Assembly: GCF_030035675.1 (NCBI RefSeq)
Contig: NC_084489.1
Coordinates: 82,016,270-82,080,269, forward strand
Source: Rhineura floridana
Lineage: Eukaryota; Chordata; Lepidosauria; Squamata; Rhineuridae
DNA length: 64,000 nucleotides
Reading direction: 5' to 3'
Below the pieces are notes generated by a model, which was not told the origin of the DNA, searched no databases, and saw only the letters and a list, made by a program, of their open reading frames with translations. The first letter of the stretch is position 1, and each line of letters begins with the position of its first letter. Shown here piece after piece: positions 1 through 10,507 of this stretch. The translations under genes were made by a program, and so were the position numbers.

Positions 1-2425
1 TGAAAAAGCCCACCCTGGACCCACTGGTTTGTGTCAGCTACTGCCTGGTCACAAATACCCCCTTCTTAGGGAGTGATTGAGAGGGTTGTGGTGCAGCAAT
101 TGCAAATACTCTTGGATGAAACAGATTATCTTGACCCATTCCAATCTGGGTTTAGGTCTGGTTATGGGACTGAATCGGCCTTGGTTGCCCTGATGGATGA
201 CCTTTACCGGGAGGACAGGGGGAGTACTACCCTGTTATTCTTACTTGATCTTGTGATGTTCCTGTATTAATGTAAATATGGTAAGTGCTGTTTGTATAGA
301 AGATACATGGTAAATGGAATGAAAGAGGAGGGGGGAGTAGATGAGCAGCAGAATGCTGGATGATTGGCTGAGCGTTTGAATGGCTGAGAGTATAAATGGA
401 AGAATGACAGTTGAGTTAGAGAGGTGTTTGAGAGGTGTTAGGTGGGTTGTTTTGGTGGTGTTTGGAGGTGGGTGTTAGGTGGTGGATGTCAGGAGAGTGT
501 GGAGAAAGAGGGAGTGGGAGTTCTAGTTAATGATAAGTCAAGTATCACAGGAATAGATGAAACCATATGCTTAAGTACCATTAGAAAAGTAATCTTGTTA
601 TTTCTGTTATTTAATAAATACTATTTTGGTTTACCGAAGGCCTGATCCTTGGCTGGGGTTTCACAGACCAGAAGGGAGGGTAAGGTAATTACCAAGGCTG
701 AAGGGCAACAGTAACAAATGGTGGCAGCGGTGAAGAGGAGAATAATATTACAAGTATCCAGAGGAACCCCGAGTTATATGAGTTATCTACACTGATACAT
801 GGGGGTTGGGAACAGCATAAGCACGCAGTCACAAAAGTAACCGGATAGAGGGAGACTCAGGCAAGGTCTCTGGGAACATTAGTTATAGAATGTGACTGGT
901 GGTGCTGCCTAGCAGGGGGATCTGTTGAGATCTATGCTAGAGCGGAGAGAGAAACCATAAAAAAGGACAGTCCGGACTGGTGGAGTCCCTGGTGGTGCCT
1001 AGTGAAAGGCAGTAGCCACAAGCAGGTAGGAACCTGACAGGGAGAGCCAGGGAAGGGCGTCACAGATCTCTTGGCAGCTTTTGATACCATTGACCATGGT
1101 ATCCTTCTGGGCCGACTTGGTGAGATGGATATTGGAGGCACCGTTTTCCAGTGGTTCTGATCCTATCTCCAAGGTCATTTTCAGAGAATAGCATTAAGTG
1201 ACTGTCTTTCCACCCCTGGCAGTTGTGCTGTGGGGTGCCTCAGGGTACCATCTTGCCCTCCATGCTGTTTAACATCTGTATGAAGCCGTTTGGAACAATC
1301 ATCAGGAGATTTGGGGCGAGGTGTCAGCAGTATGCTGATGACAGATGCCCAGCTCTATTTCTCTGTAACATCTGAATCAGGAGAGGCCGTGCAAGACCTG
1401 GACTGCTGCCTGGAGTCGGCGGTGGGATAGATGAGGGGCAGTAAACTGAGTCTGAATCCTAGCAAGACGGAGGCACTGTGGGTTGGTGGTTCCCGAGTTT
1501 GGATAATTGGTCAGTTGCCTGCTTTGGATGGGGTCGTACTTCCTCTGAAGGAGCAGGTCCATAGTCTGGGGGTGCTCCTTGATTCATCTTTGTCGCTAGA
1601 GGTCCAGGTGATCACAGTGGCTAAGAGTGCCTTTTACCAGCTTTGGCTGGTAAGACAGCTGCAGCCGTTTCTGGACCGGGATAGCTTGACCACCATTGTC
1701 CTTGCACTGGTAACCTCCAGGCTGGAATACTGTAATGCACTCATGTGGGGCTGCCCTTGAGGTTGGTCTGGAAGCTGCAGCTGGTGCAAAATGGAGCAGC
1801 GAGACTGCTCACAGGCGCAGGGTATTGCCGTTATGTCACCCCACTGCTGAAAGAATTGCACTGGCTGCCCATTTGCTACCGGGCCAAGTTCAAGATTCTA
1901 GTTTTGGTGTACAAAGCCCTATACAGCTTAGGACCAGGATACCTGAAATACTGTCTTATTCCTTATATCCCCAGTCAATCACTGCACTCTGCAGGTGAGG
2001 GCCTCCTGCAGATACCATCTCATCAGGAGGTCCGTCCTACACAACATAGAAAATGGATCTTTAGTGTAGTGGCACCTACCCTTTAGAATTCACTCCCCTT
2101 AAATATTAGATAGGCGCCATCTGTTATCTTTCTGGCGCCCACTGAAGCCCTTCCTCTTTCAACAAGCCTTTTGAGACCTTATCCCAGTCTGCGTCTGTGT
2201 TGGAATTGCTTTTTAATGTTTTTAAACCTTTTCTTTCCTTTTAAAGATGCTTTTAAAGCTTTTTAATAAAAAATTTTAAAGATATTTTGTTTTAATATAT
2301 TTTAAAGTCTGTTTTTATGATGTTTTGAAGTGATTTTGGTTCCTTTGTTTGCTGCCCTGGGCTCCTACTGGGAGGAAGAGCAGGATATAAATCAAATAAT
2401 AAAAATAAATAAAATAAATGAATAA
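1..2425 (+). mobile_element. L2-like LINE, reverse-transcriptase half, broken and interrupted
   Basis: A degenerate non-LTR retrotransposon enters from the left edge. Translated pieces give RT motifs in order: FQSGFRSGYGTESAL (about 140-190), a DTIDH box resuming near 1080, and YADD at 1331-1342. The RT C-terminus follows (LVTSRLEYCNAL near 1710, LHWLPICYRAKFKILVLVYKAL near 1857-1920). The 3' tail is T-rich and ends in an A/T repeat near 2400. The frame is broken several times (for example just before 73 and around 1330-1430), so it is dead. An LTR element interrupts it at 252. The same C-terminal protein pattern recurs at 18771-19568. I place it in the L2/CR1 group from the protein pattern; the exact family is uncertain. 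Confidence 0.8.
252..1064 (+). mobile_element. LTR-retrotransposon relic (solo LTR or LTR plus leader) inside the LINE
   Basis: The segment starts TGTGATG and ends GTCACA, giving the TG...CA ends typical of an LTR. It is flanked on both sides by the 5-bp duplication GATCT (247-251 and 1065-1069). A TATA-like stretch lies near 391 and an AATAAA near 612, as in an LTR promoter and R region. No gag, pol or env reading was recognised. It may be a solo LTR of about 813 bp, or an LTR of about 415 bp plus leader, because an internal TTTCACA lies near 660. It is an incomplete fossil, younger than the LINE it splits. Ty3/gypsy-like origin is a guess. Confidence 0.6.
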
Positions 2426-2463
2426 ATGTAAATGAGATTTTTATCCATTTATAACCTATAATG

Positions 2464-2596
2464 CAACCTTCCCCAACCTGGTGTTCTCCAGATGATGTTG
2501 GGCTTGAACTCCCATCAGTCCCAGCCACTTGGCCAACGGTCATAGATGATGGGAGTTGTAGTTCAGCAGCATCCAGAGTGCAACAGGCTGGGGTTA
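2464..2596. repeat. Fold-back DNA element (family A)
   Basis: Imperfect palindrome of the type 'cctccagatgttgttgg ... actcccatcag ... ccaacaacatctgg'. The two arms begin CCCCAACCTGG and end CAGGCTGGGG. It lies just beyond the inferred OXSR1 poly(A) site. Family A is short, lacks coding capacity and appears hAT-derived (see the copy at 40172). Confidence 0.7.
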
Positions 2597-2720
2597 TTCT
2601 CCTGTACGTATGCATGTGACGTAACTGTGGTGAGCTATTGGGGCTATTTGCAAGAACAGTCAGTCAGAGAGAGGGAAATCTTTAAAATACAGGTCAACTC
2701 TCAAAAGCAATGGACATTTT

Positions 2721-2726
2721 TTTATT
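2721..2726 (-). terminator. OXSR1: Probable OXSR1 polyadenylation signal
   Basis: TTTATT on the plus strand reads AATAAA in the gene's direction. It is followed at about 15-25 nt by a likely cleavage zone near 2700 and by U/G-rich sequence (TTGCTTTTGAG). The preceding 450 bases are AT-rich and free of recognised repeats, as is common at UTR ends. Other AATAAA hexamers at 5005-5010 and 5317-5322 could give shorter messages. Confidence 0.55.
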
Positions 2727-3875
2727 GATTAAAAATTAGAGAAATACATGCAGTAAAATACAAAGGAAAAAAGGCTGAATATTTTACATCTTTAATTAAA
2801 ATCTACAGTACACCAAAATTGTGTAGAGGTTCCTGTTATATTAATACACCATCATCATCCTTAAAATATCAACTAAGTTTAAAAAAATACCAACTGATTT
2901 CTAGGTTCAAGTTCAGAATTTACCCCAAATTAAAAAAAACTCTGATTCGTAAGGGTAAAAAGGTTAGAAATTATTTCTTATGAAAAAAATAATAAAATAA
3001 TAAAATCATTGGCACTTTGAACCTCAGGAACAAAATAGTCTAGCACTTTCAGTATCCCAAGCCAAAGAAACAAAAAGTCTATTACTACTGAGAGACAGGT
3101 GCCTAGAAATCTAATAGCAAGGAGGGGGGAGGCTCATTTAAAAGAAAAAATACAAGAGAAACAGCCAGCATGGATACTCTTGTCTGCTAGACTTGGGTTA
3201 GAGAGAGAGGGGAGTAAATAAATAGATACTGCATCACTGCACTGGATTGGTTTGGAGTCCTTATTCCAGTGAGGAGTACAACAAGGTTTGCACGGCATGC
3301 AGGAAAAAGTGAAGTAATACTGTACCAGAAAAATTTGGTCTTCATGTCTGAAGACAGGGTGGGCAGATTGGATGGCGTGGGGAGGGTGCATTACTTCTCC
3401 CAAACTCCCCCCCCTCCATTGCCACCTGCTGTTCCTCATCTTTCAAGGGCTGGGGCCCATTTCAGCAACCAGCTCAACCCACCTTTTCACATCATCATAC
3501 AAGGGCGTGAGAGTTAAGGCAAGCTCTGCCCACTTTAGTGACATGACATCACAGGCTCCAAAGGGACTTCCTGCCAACTGGAAAAGCACACAAAGGTTTC
3601 AGGAAAGCAGTCACTGTGGAGCCTCCGAGGGCCACTCTCATCATCAACGTGGGGATCCCACACCCCCGTCAGAGGCCCACTGAATAACTGTTCATTGTTA
3701 TACCAAACCCCACCCATAAACTTTTTTTTTTAAAGAAAGAAAGATTTAAACCACCTATCAGCTCTCACAAATGTGCAGGCTGCTGCCTTTTCTCTCATAA
3801 GCCAAGAAGGGGAAGAATGTGGTGCTCTCAGAGGGGGTGAGGTGGACAGAGCTAGGCCTTCCAACACAGACATCC

Positions 3876-4030
3876 ACATCACATTTAAAGCACATGGGTT
3901 GTGCCAAGGAATCCTGGGAATTGTTGCTGACCCCTCCCCAAGGTACAATTCCCAGGACCCTTAACAAATTAACAGTTCCCAGATTCTTGGAGGAAGAAAG
4001 CCATGTGCTTTAGGGTGCAGATGTGACCAC
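3876..4030. repeat. Fold-back DNA element (family B), short copy
   Basis: Palindromic core with AATCCTGGGAATTGTTG on one side and AACAGTTCCCAGATTCTTGG on the other, bounded by CACATTTAAAGCACATGG and its complement CCATGTGCTTTAGGGTG. Family B is a second palindromic repeat, seen again at 30208, 36500, 41530, 46021, 62092 and 62938. This copy lies inside the inferred 3' UTR. Confidence 0.65.
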
Positions 4031-4375
4031 AGGCGCACAAAACCCAAACAGGACTCCCATCACCCACTCCCCACCAAAACTGGTAGATACCCTTTTCCTG
4101 TCTTTTCTTCATTTTGTCTCCATGTTTGTAGCAATTTTGCTTGTGACCTATTGGTAGATCTAATAAAACTACAGGCTTTAAAAAGTTTTTTTTAAAAAAG
4201 GCAAAGAAAAACAATGCCAGATTTTGTAGGAAGCTTCCATAACTGCTCATAGAGAATACATATTGTTAAGCAGAAAATAAAAAGATCCCTAACAGAATCC
4301 AAATTCCCCATTGTTTTCCCATACCCACAGTAGACCACTGCATGCCCATAATGCTGCACATCTCTTAAATCAACC

Positions 4376-4515
4376 ATCCTCAATCTGAAGCACTCCAGAT
4401 TCCAGATGTTTTGGACAACAACTCCCATCAGTCCCAGCCAGCAACAGCTGCTCTGGCCAGGGCAGATGGGAGTTGCAGTCCAAAGCATCTGGAAGCCAGC
4501 AGGATGGGGACGGGT
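4376..4515. repeat. Fold-back DNA element (family A)
   Basis: Arms carry CCAGATGTTTTGGACAACAACTCC and, inverted, GGGAGTTGCAGTCCAAAGCATCTGG around a CCAGCCAGCAACAGCTG centre. It lies in the 3' UTR, so the transcript could form this hairpin. Confidence 0.7.
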
Positions 4516-5460
4516 GCCTTGAATCATAGTTAAGAGGTCAGGTGTGGTACTCAAACTTACACACTGCACCCCTTTCCAACCTTCTCCTTGGCCTTAGGCC
4601 ACGTTTTTGCAGAGACATTAATTGGGATCCTTCTTAATATTCACAAACCACCTTCAGAAGCATGCTTAAAAGTTAATTCTGGTTAAAGTTGGATCAGATG
4701 GAATGTGAATGTGACAGAGGAAGGAGGAATGGAATTTGCCCTGAAGAGAATGAGGAGGAAGGAGGGAATTCATAAGTCAGCTCCTGATACCTGAAGTATG
4801 GTTAAGAGTTTGGCAATATAGTGCCACCACCAGGCCTCTAAACGAGAACCCAATTCCTTTCTTTGGGATGCAAATTAATCCATTACAGGGCAACTGCAAC
4901 TTCCCAATACAAAATACTTCAAAAGCCAAGCAGTGACACACAAAAGACCCACTGTGGGGTGGGGGAAAACTTGTGTACCGGGGGGGGGGGGGAAGAAACA
5001 CCATTTTATTATTCACATATTGCATTACAAGTGTTGCTTTTTTTTCAAACTAAAAAGGATAATTTATATGTAGAAATTCAAAGAATGGAAAAAAACCCAC
5101 CACCATACACACACACATACACCACTAGATTTCTTAAGAAAATACTAAACGCAAGTTACGTTGGTTTCGGTTGCATCATCTTGATCAAACTCTGATGCTC
5201 AGCTGAGAGTATAAAAATGATTTTGCAAATTCCAAGCAGTTAGTGCAGCAGGAGGGTCAAAATTGTCCAGAGCTTAATCCTTGCCATGTATGAACCTACT
5301 GGCAATCTTTGTGTTTTTTATTGCTTTAACAATAGAAGAGGGGCAGTTCCATATGCACCAATCTGTCAGGAAAAAGGACAAATGTATTTTCTATCTTGAA
5401 CACACCAATGAAATATTCCGGGAACAAAACACAGTCAGGAAAGATTTGCTTCAGCAGAAA

Positions 5461-5478
5461 CACACACACACACACACA
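5461..5478. repeat. (CA)n microsatellite
   Basis: Nine CA units in the 3' UTR; the transcript would read (UG)n. Nothing else marks it. Confidence 0.9.
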
Positions 5479-5844
5479 GACGCAAAAACACACCCAGCTG
5501 CCAGGCAGCACGATCAACTTTTGCTTACAACATCCATGTATGGAGAACATCTGGTTTTATGAATGGTTATACACTCAACAACACATCTTCTTCACACAGT
5601 TAAGCCACCCTAGCAACCTTGCGAGATTGCAACTCCCAGCTCCATAGCCCACTTACAAGGGGCTTCCTTCACAAAAATGGTTACAGGTTCAATCCTATGA
5701 TGAGAGAAGAAAATGTATCATTTGAAGAGACCTTAATAAGCAATCCAAAATTTTTAAAAGAATGCTGGGAATTTGCAGTCTGCTAGAATGCTGAGATTTC
5801 CCCTGCCTTCTTTTTAGCCTACACCAACATGGCAATCTCCGGAT

Positions 5845-5946
5845 AATATTAGACTCCCAACACCATTTAGGCTCAACCAGGGACCAAGGAAGATGGGAGT
5901 TGTAGTCCAACAACAACTGGAGGCTAACAAATTGGAGAAGGCTGGC
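5845..5946. repeat. Fold-back DNA element (family A), decayed
   Basis: The right arm is well kept (GGGAGTTGTAGTCCAACAAC, then CTGGAGG). The left arm is eroded. It lies in the 3' UTR. Confidence 0.55.
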
Positions 5947-6300
5947 CTACATATTCCAAACAGAACTGTAATTTCCAGGGTTCCAAAGACGGGACCTTTA
6001 AGGAGGTTTGAAACTACCTGAGAGTATAGTGTTGATACATCCTAAAAGACCCAGTCTCACAGATTGCTACCTACCAAAATGATTGAGAGAGTAAGGTGGG
6101 ATTTGTGGGAACAGAGCAAGCCTGATAACACTATTACAAAATTCCTGGGCCAGGAAAGTTTGGTTTTAGAGAACACTCTTAAGTTTAGCAGTATCCAGCC
6201 CCACTTCCTGTGCCTTCAAGAACCCCTTTCAGCAAGGGAGGCCCACTGCCCACATTGTTACAGAAACTACCCCAGATGGGAAAACAGGGGCTGTGTAAGT

Positions 6301-6393
6301 CAGCATTCCCCAACCTGGTGCCCTCCAGATGTTTTGAACTGAGGGCATATGGGAATTGTATTCCTAAACATCTGGAAGGCACCAGGCTGATTT
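6301..6393. repeat. Fold-back DNA element (family A), shortened
   Basis: The left arm CCAACCTGGTGCCCTCCAG pairs with the right arm CATCTGGAAGGCACCAGGCTG. The middle is reduced to about 30 bases. It lies in the 3' UTR. Confidence 0.65.
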
Positions 6394-6605
6394 ACACAAT
6401 TCACTGAAGAAGGGACAGGCTATGGTCTGCATGTCAAATGCAGACACTGTTTTCTACCACCCTGCTTCCTGTGCACCAGCTTAATCTGCACCCGCTTCTC
6501 AAAAACTAGTGCTCCTCAGATAATGGTGATATACCAAGTGGGCATGGCACAGTGGCAGAAGTAGACAGAGGGTTCCACACAGCACAGGTCTGGCTTGCTG
6601 CTGTA

Positions 6606-6742
6606 GAACAAGCATGGGAAACCTGCGGCCCACCAGATGTTGCTGGACTACAACTCCCATCATCCCTGACTGTTGCCCATGCTGGCTGGGCTGATGTGAC
6701 CTGAAGTCCAACATCATTGGTAGGGCCACAGGTTCCCCATCC
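6606..6742. repeat. Fold-back DNA element (family A)
   Basis: GGGAAACCTGCGGCCC at the left pairs with GGGCCACAGGTTCCCC at the right. The inside holds CTACAACTCCCATCATCC and a GCCCATGCTGGCTGGG centre. It is the best-kept family A copy in the 3' UTR. Confidence 0.7.
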
Positions 6743-7410
6743 CACATCTAGAGACAATTATTTAGGAAAGTGGCCCAGTGGGATTGTGGATGGCACAACA
6801 CACAAACAAGCAAAGAGAGACACCCTGATATTTTCCCCATGTGTTATATTCTGCATTAATGCGAAGGGGAGGGAATTAAGGCTCATCATAGGGCAGGCAA
6901 AGCAGTTTGTTTTGTGCCCTAGATCTGTTAAAATAAGGTCTCCTCACGGATGCCAAGCCTAAAGCTTTCACTCTTTCTTAAGACTTCACTGGGTTTGCAG
7001 AACAATTCAAGTGTTATTTCTGACATGCTATAATAGGTTGCCATTCCTGTACTTTTTTTTTTTTTAAGCCTGCCTGGTAAGGTGAACCCAAAAGCAAAAC
7101 AATCCCCTTTGCAGTTGAGCAACAACTATGCGGGTCAAGTGAACAAAAAACCCACCCCAAAATACAATTCAATACAACATAAGAAACCAACAGACAAATC
7201 AATCATGGTAAAGAGTAGTGGAAGCCCCGTTTCGTACTCTCAGTAGTATTCCTGGCTTCTTCTCCTTCTTCTGTACTTTAAACAGTTAAGGCAATAATAA
7301 AAACTACAAACATGCAGGCGACGAAAGGCTGGGTCTGCACATCTGAGATGAAGGAAATGTGAAAATGGCATGCGAGTGGATGAGAAGCCAACGGTCTCTA
7401 AGGGCGGCGG

Positions 7411-7428
7411 CAGCAGCAGCAGCAGCAG
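7411..7428 (-). repeat. (CUG)6 run in a GC-rich patch of the 3' UTR
   Basis: Six CAG units on the plus strand read as CUG in OXSR1 mRNA. They sit within about 60 bases rich in GGC/GCG (7400-7460), unlike the AT-rich UTR around them. A chance open frame here is low-complexity, so I do not read it as coding. Confidence 0.8.
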
Positions 7429-7612
7429 AGGAGGAAGAGGCGGCGTAGGGGGAGGCCGCGATGCTACTCAGGAAAGAAACGAGGTTAAAGCTTCTAAGAA
7501 AGGGGCCTGTAGTTTGGTTCTTTGGCAGTAGTGGTTTTGCTTTTAGGCCGACAGAAGTGTTCAAAAGCTGCACCCGCAGTAGGGAGGGACACCATCGTCT
7601 CGAAGCGTCGTT

Positions 7613-7687
7613 TCAATTGATGCTGAGCTGGGCAAACCCAATGAGCTTGCTGTCGTCGGGGATATCGGAACCTTCAACGCCAGATGC
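7613..7687 (-). CDS. OXSR1: OXSR1 exon 18, coding part (end of CCT domain)
   Basis: It encodes ASGVEGSDIPDDSKLIGFAQ then LSIN and a TGA stop at 7613-7615. Acceptor TTCTTCAG precedes it and the phase is 0. This is the last strand of the CCT/PF2 fold, very close to human ASGVEGSDIPDDGKLIGFAQ. The final residue is Asn where human has Ser, and Gly to Ser occurs before KLIG. The exon continues into the 3' UTR. Confidence 0.96.
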   Translation of the reverse strand, partial: ASGVEGSDIPDDSKLIGFAQLSIN

Positions 7688-7799
7688 CTGAAGAACAGAG
7701 GGGGAAGCCCAACAAGAACCATTGTGAAGAGGAAAGAAGCTCCCCCACAAATTATGCTGTTGGTTTGGTTTTTGGGGTTTTTTTACAGCGGTTTAATGC

Positions 7800-8184
7800 C
7801 AGGGCTGTGGAGTCCATACGCCAGACCTTCGACTCCGACTCCTCTATTTTTCTACTGTCCGACTCCGACTCCTTCATAAATGGCAAATGTATATTAACTA
7901 GTAATAACACATTTACTGTAGTAAAATGGTAGCACAAGGCATTTCATCACCACCACGTGAATCCAGAGCTTGGAAAAGTTACTTTTTTAAACTACAACTC
8001 CCATCAGCCCCAGGGATTGGGCTCGTGGGAGTTGTAGTTCAAAAAAGATGCATGTGGTGGTGATGAAATGCCTTGTGCTACCATTTTACTACAGTAAATT
8101 TGTTATTACTAGTTAATATACATTTGCCATTTATGAAAGAGTCGGAATCGGAACATTTCTACCGACTCCGACTCCACAGCCCTG
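7800..8184. mobile_element. Non-autonomous hAT-type fold-back transposon with a second MITE at its centre
   Basis: The element begins CAGGGCTGTGGAGTC and ends with its complement GACTCCACAGCCCTG. Both sides carry the 8-bp duplication TTTAATGC (7792-7799 and 8185-8192), the hAT hallmark. It has no coding capacity. Arms at 7876-7963 and 8047-8134 are reverse complements with about 85 of 88 matches. Simple GACTCC repeats fill the ends. The centre (7964-8046) starts CAGAGCTTGGAAAAGTTAC, matching the end of the separate MITE at 47012. The perfect target duplication and closely matched arms suggest a fairly recent insertion. Confidence 0.9.
7964..8046. repeat. Truncated CAGAGCTTGG-type MITE at the centre of the hAT fold-back
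   Basis: It starts CAGAGCTTGGAAAAGTTAC and carries ACTACAACTCCCATCAG with the inverted TGGGAGTTGTAGTTC. Its right end stops at the A run and lacks the GTAACTTTTCC..CTCTG that closes the full copy at 47012-47125. It may be a nested insertion or a built-in centre of a composite element. Confidence 0.7.
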
Positions 8185-8831
8185 TTTAATGCCCTGGAAT
8201 TCTGTGCAAAGAATGGATTTTGCAGCCTCCAAGACGGAATTGCCACCTGCCCCCAAGGCAGGCAGGTATGGAAGCTGGTTGTCAATTAGATGAGAACAGC
8301 AACTCTCACCAAAATAATAAGACAGTGGAAAAATTAAGAACCAGTGAAAACAGTAACATCTAAATAAACAAGAATGCAGCTCAAACAAAAACAGCAGCAG
8401 CAGAAACAGCAGCAGTAGCAGGTCAAGGAGTCCTGATCAACAATTAGCAAATGCAACCTGGACACCACCTCTGTTGGAAAAGAGTTCCAGAGCATCAAAG
8501 ATGCCACAGAGAAGGTACAATCTGGCCTCTGCATATGACGGAACTCAAACTGGGAGCTCCTCAGAAGATCTTAAGGACTGGAAAGGGGGAGGGTCATGTA
8601 GGACAATCTCTGGATTGCTTATTCTGGTCACAGAACTTGCAAATACATCTGACAAAAGTTACTTGCCACGCCTGCCTACGCGTTCCAATATATGTCACTT
8701 GAAATGCATGCATCCTTTTGAGGTGGGGAGTGTAAAGAGCCCACTTTGTCCTTAGCTGTAAACTACAATAGAGTCTTTTGATGGAACTAAAGTATAAAAA
8801 TATTTTGGAATTTAAAAAAAAAAGAATGGTT

Positions 8832-8915
8832 TTATTTATTTATTTATTTATTTATTAAATTTATATACCGCCCGACTAGCAATAGCTCTCTGGGTGGTGA
8901 ATAGCCTGGTGAATA
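8832..8915 (-). mobile_element. LINE 3' tail with (TTTA)n
   Basis: (TTTA)n followed by AATTTATATACCGCCCGAC is the reverse complement of the L2/CR1-type ending 'gggcggtatataaatttaataaataaa'. Only the tail is present. Confidence 0.6.
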
Positions 8916-10282
8916 AACTGGACAAGATTGCATTAAAGATGGGCATCATCGGCACTGTTGCATTTTGAGGGGGTGGGGACTTTGGATTATTTTTTTGTAC
9001 CAGGTCTGAAAAAAGAAGAATTTGGGTGCATAGAAAATGCACAAGGTGAACTGGTCTGCAATATAGAGAGGCATGGACTGGGGGCATTGAGAATGACTTC
9101 ACATTTGGTGCTTGGTTTTAAACAAGACATGAGTCCCAATAGCTCTGAAACTATGAGGTCTACAACCTTGTTTTTAAACAAACAAAAAAAAAAGAACCGC
9201 TAGATTCTCTTGGGCAAGTGATACTTTGGCGATAAATCAAAAGTGTGGGAAACATCTTTCCTGAGGCACTCCACCAAGGTCATGGAGACTGCCAAGGCCT
9301 GTTTCTGTTATATAGTCACTCCTGTGAAGTACATAGACATGGGGCACATGGATGGGGCGCCCACCACTGAAAAAAACTCTTGGTGCATATGGACAACAAG
9401 GAAGCAGTTCATTATAACAGCAAGCAAGACCTTTCTTTAGGGCAGACCACAATTCACCTTTGTATTTTTTCTGCAGACCAAAATGTAAAACTCAAATCAT
9501 TCTGCATTGAGGCAGCTTTAAAGCAACACATGCGACACAGGGAAAGGGGGAACACAGCACTAGACAGTGGAAAGGCATTCCTAAGTTGGCAAATGCTATT
9601 AGACCATGAAGCAAGTCTAGGACCTACACATTCCATTCAACTGTGCTGTAGTGCAGATTGTTGTTTAATTTGGCATGTGCAATATTTTGTTCCAAGGCCC
9701 ATTTGAATTAAAAAATGAAGCCTTTTTTCCAAAGCAATGTGGAATGCTCCTGTGCAGAATTCTGGCTGACCAGCCATGCCTTCTTCCAAGATACTCCATT
9801 CCTTTTCGCGTGCCCCAGATTTTTTGTTTTTTCTTCCCAACAGACACTCAGCATTCCAAGTTCTCTTTGGGCCATTTTGGGATTTCTCCCCCACCCCAAG
9901 GATTCTTGGAGTTCCCCCAGACATGCAGATAAGAGCATGGATAGTGCCAATTTGGCTACATAAGGACTGGCACTCAACCCCGAGCATCACCAACAGAGGA
10001 TACTTTTACCCCACTTTACAATCCAGATGTATCCAAATTACAAAGAGCCAAAGACAATAATCACATCGTGTTAGAAAAAAACAGGACATCCAACCAGAGT
10101 TGCAGCACTCAACAAATCACAACTCAACTGATCCCCAAAAGCCCCCTGAAAATTAATTGTCAGCCAACATTATTTCTGTTATGGCTATGTAAACCAACTG
10201 GAAGTGCACCACAAACTGTCCATTGCACAGGGACCACTGCTGAAGGCTCAGTGCACTAAATAAATACCCCAGATGCACTAAC

Positions 10283-10390
10283 GCAGCCTTCGCCAACCTG
10301 GTGCCCTCCAGATGTTGTTGGACTCCAACTCCCATCAGCTCATGGAAGCTGTAGTCCAACATCTGGAGGGCACCAGATTGGCAAAGGCTG
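10283..10390. repeat. Fold-back DNA element (family A), short centre
   Basis: Left arm CAGCCTTCGCCAACCTGGTG pairs with right arm CACCAGATTGGCAAAGGCTG. The inner parts CCAGATGTTG and CAACATCTGG also pair. The centre is shortened compared with other copies. Confidence 0.75.
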
Positions 10391-10442
10391 TCCTTAAGAA
10401 GACTAGAGCATGGATCACCAAGGATAGAAACAGTAAATATAC

Positions 10443-10507
10443 CAGTTTGAAAGTGACAGATCGGTTCGTCTGCGGCTCTTCCACAATTTTTTGTAAGTTG
10501 GCAGCAA
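10443..10507 (-). CDS. OXSR1: OXSR1 exon 17 (CCT domain)
   Basis: It encodes (V)AANLQKIVEEPQTNRSVTFK and L, 65 nt, between acceptor CGTTTCAG and donor GTATAT. This is the central CCT/PF2 sequence; human reads VAANLQKIVEEPQSNRTVTFKL. It is separated from exon 16 by an intron of only 213 bp. The donor is weaker than the consensus. Confidence 0.96.

Larger units (their letters stand above)
2700..7612 (-). other. OXSR1: OXSR1 3' untranslated region (inferred extent)
   Basis: This is the continuation of the last exon after the TGA at 7613-7615. No other exon or gene is visible down to the LINE at 2425. It would be about 4.9 kb long. It holds fold-back elements at 3876-4030, 4376-4515, 5845-5946, 6301-6393 and 6606-6742, a CA run at 5461-5478, a G run near 4981-4992 and a GC-rich patch with a (CUG)6 run near 7400-7460. 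The remaining stretches (2730-3870, 4520-5840, 6745-7400) show nothing I recognise. The length is inferred from the poly(A) signal, so transcript data could shorten it. Confidence 0.5.
7688..10442 (-). other. OXSR1 intron 17
   Basis: It holds the composite hAT fold-back (7800-8184), a LINE tail (8832-8915) and a family A element (10283-10390). In 8195-8830 there is a loose CAG-rich patch near 8393-8420 and little else. From 8916 to 10280 I recognise nothing; it reads as ordinary unique intron. Confidence 0.85.

Noticed and set aside
252-1064. Complete LTR retrotransposon
   Set aside because: There is no second LTR and no recognisable internal gene; at most a solo LTR or LTR plus leader.
7304-7573. 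Minus-strand frame with Ala/Ser runs as a small protein
   Set aside because: It lies in the 3' UTR after the OXSR1 stop and its low complexity comes from the CUG/GCC repeat.
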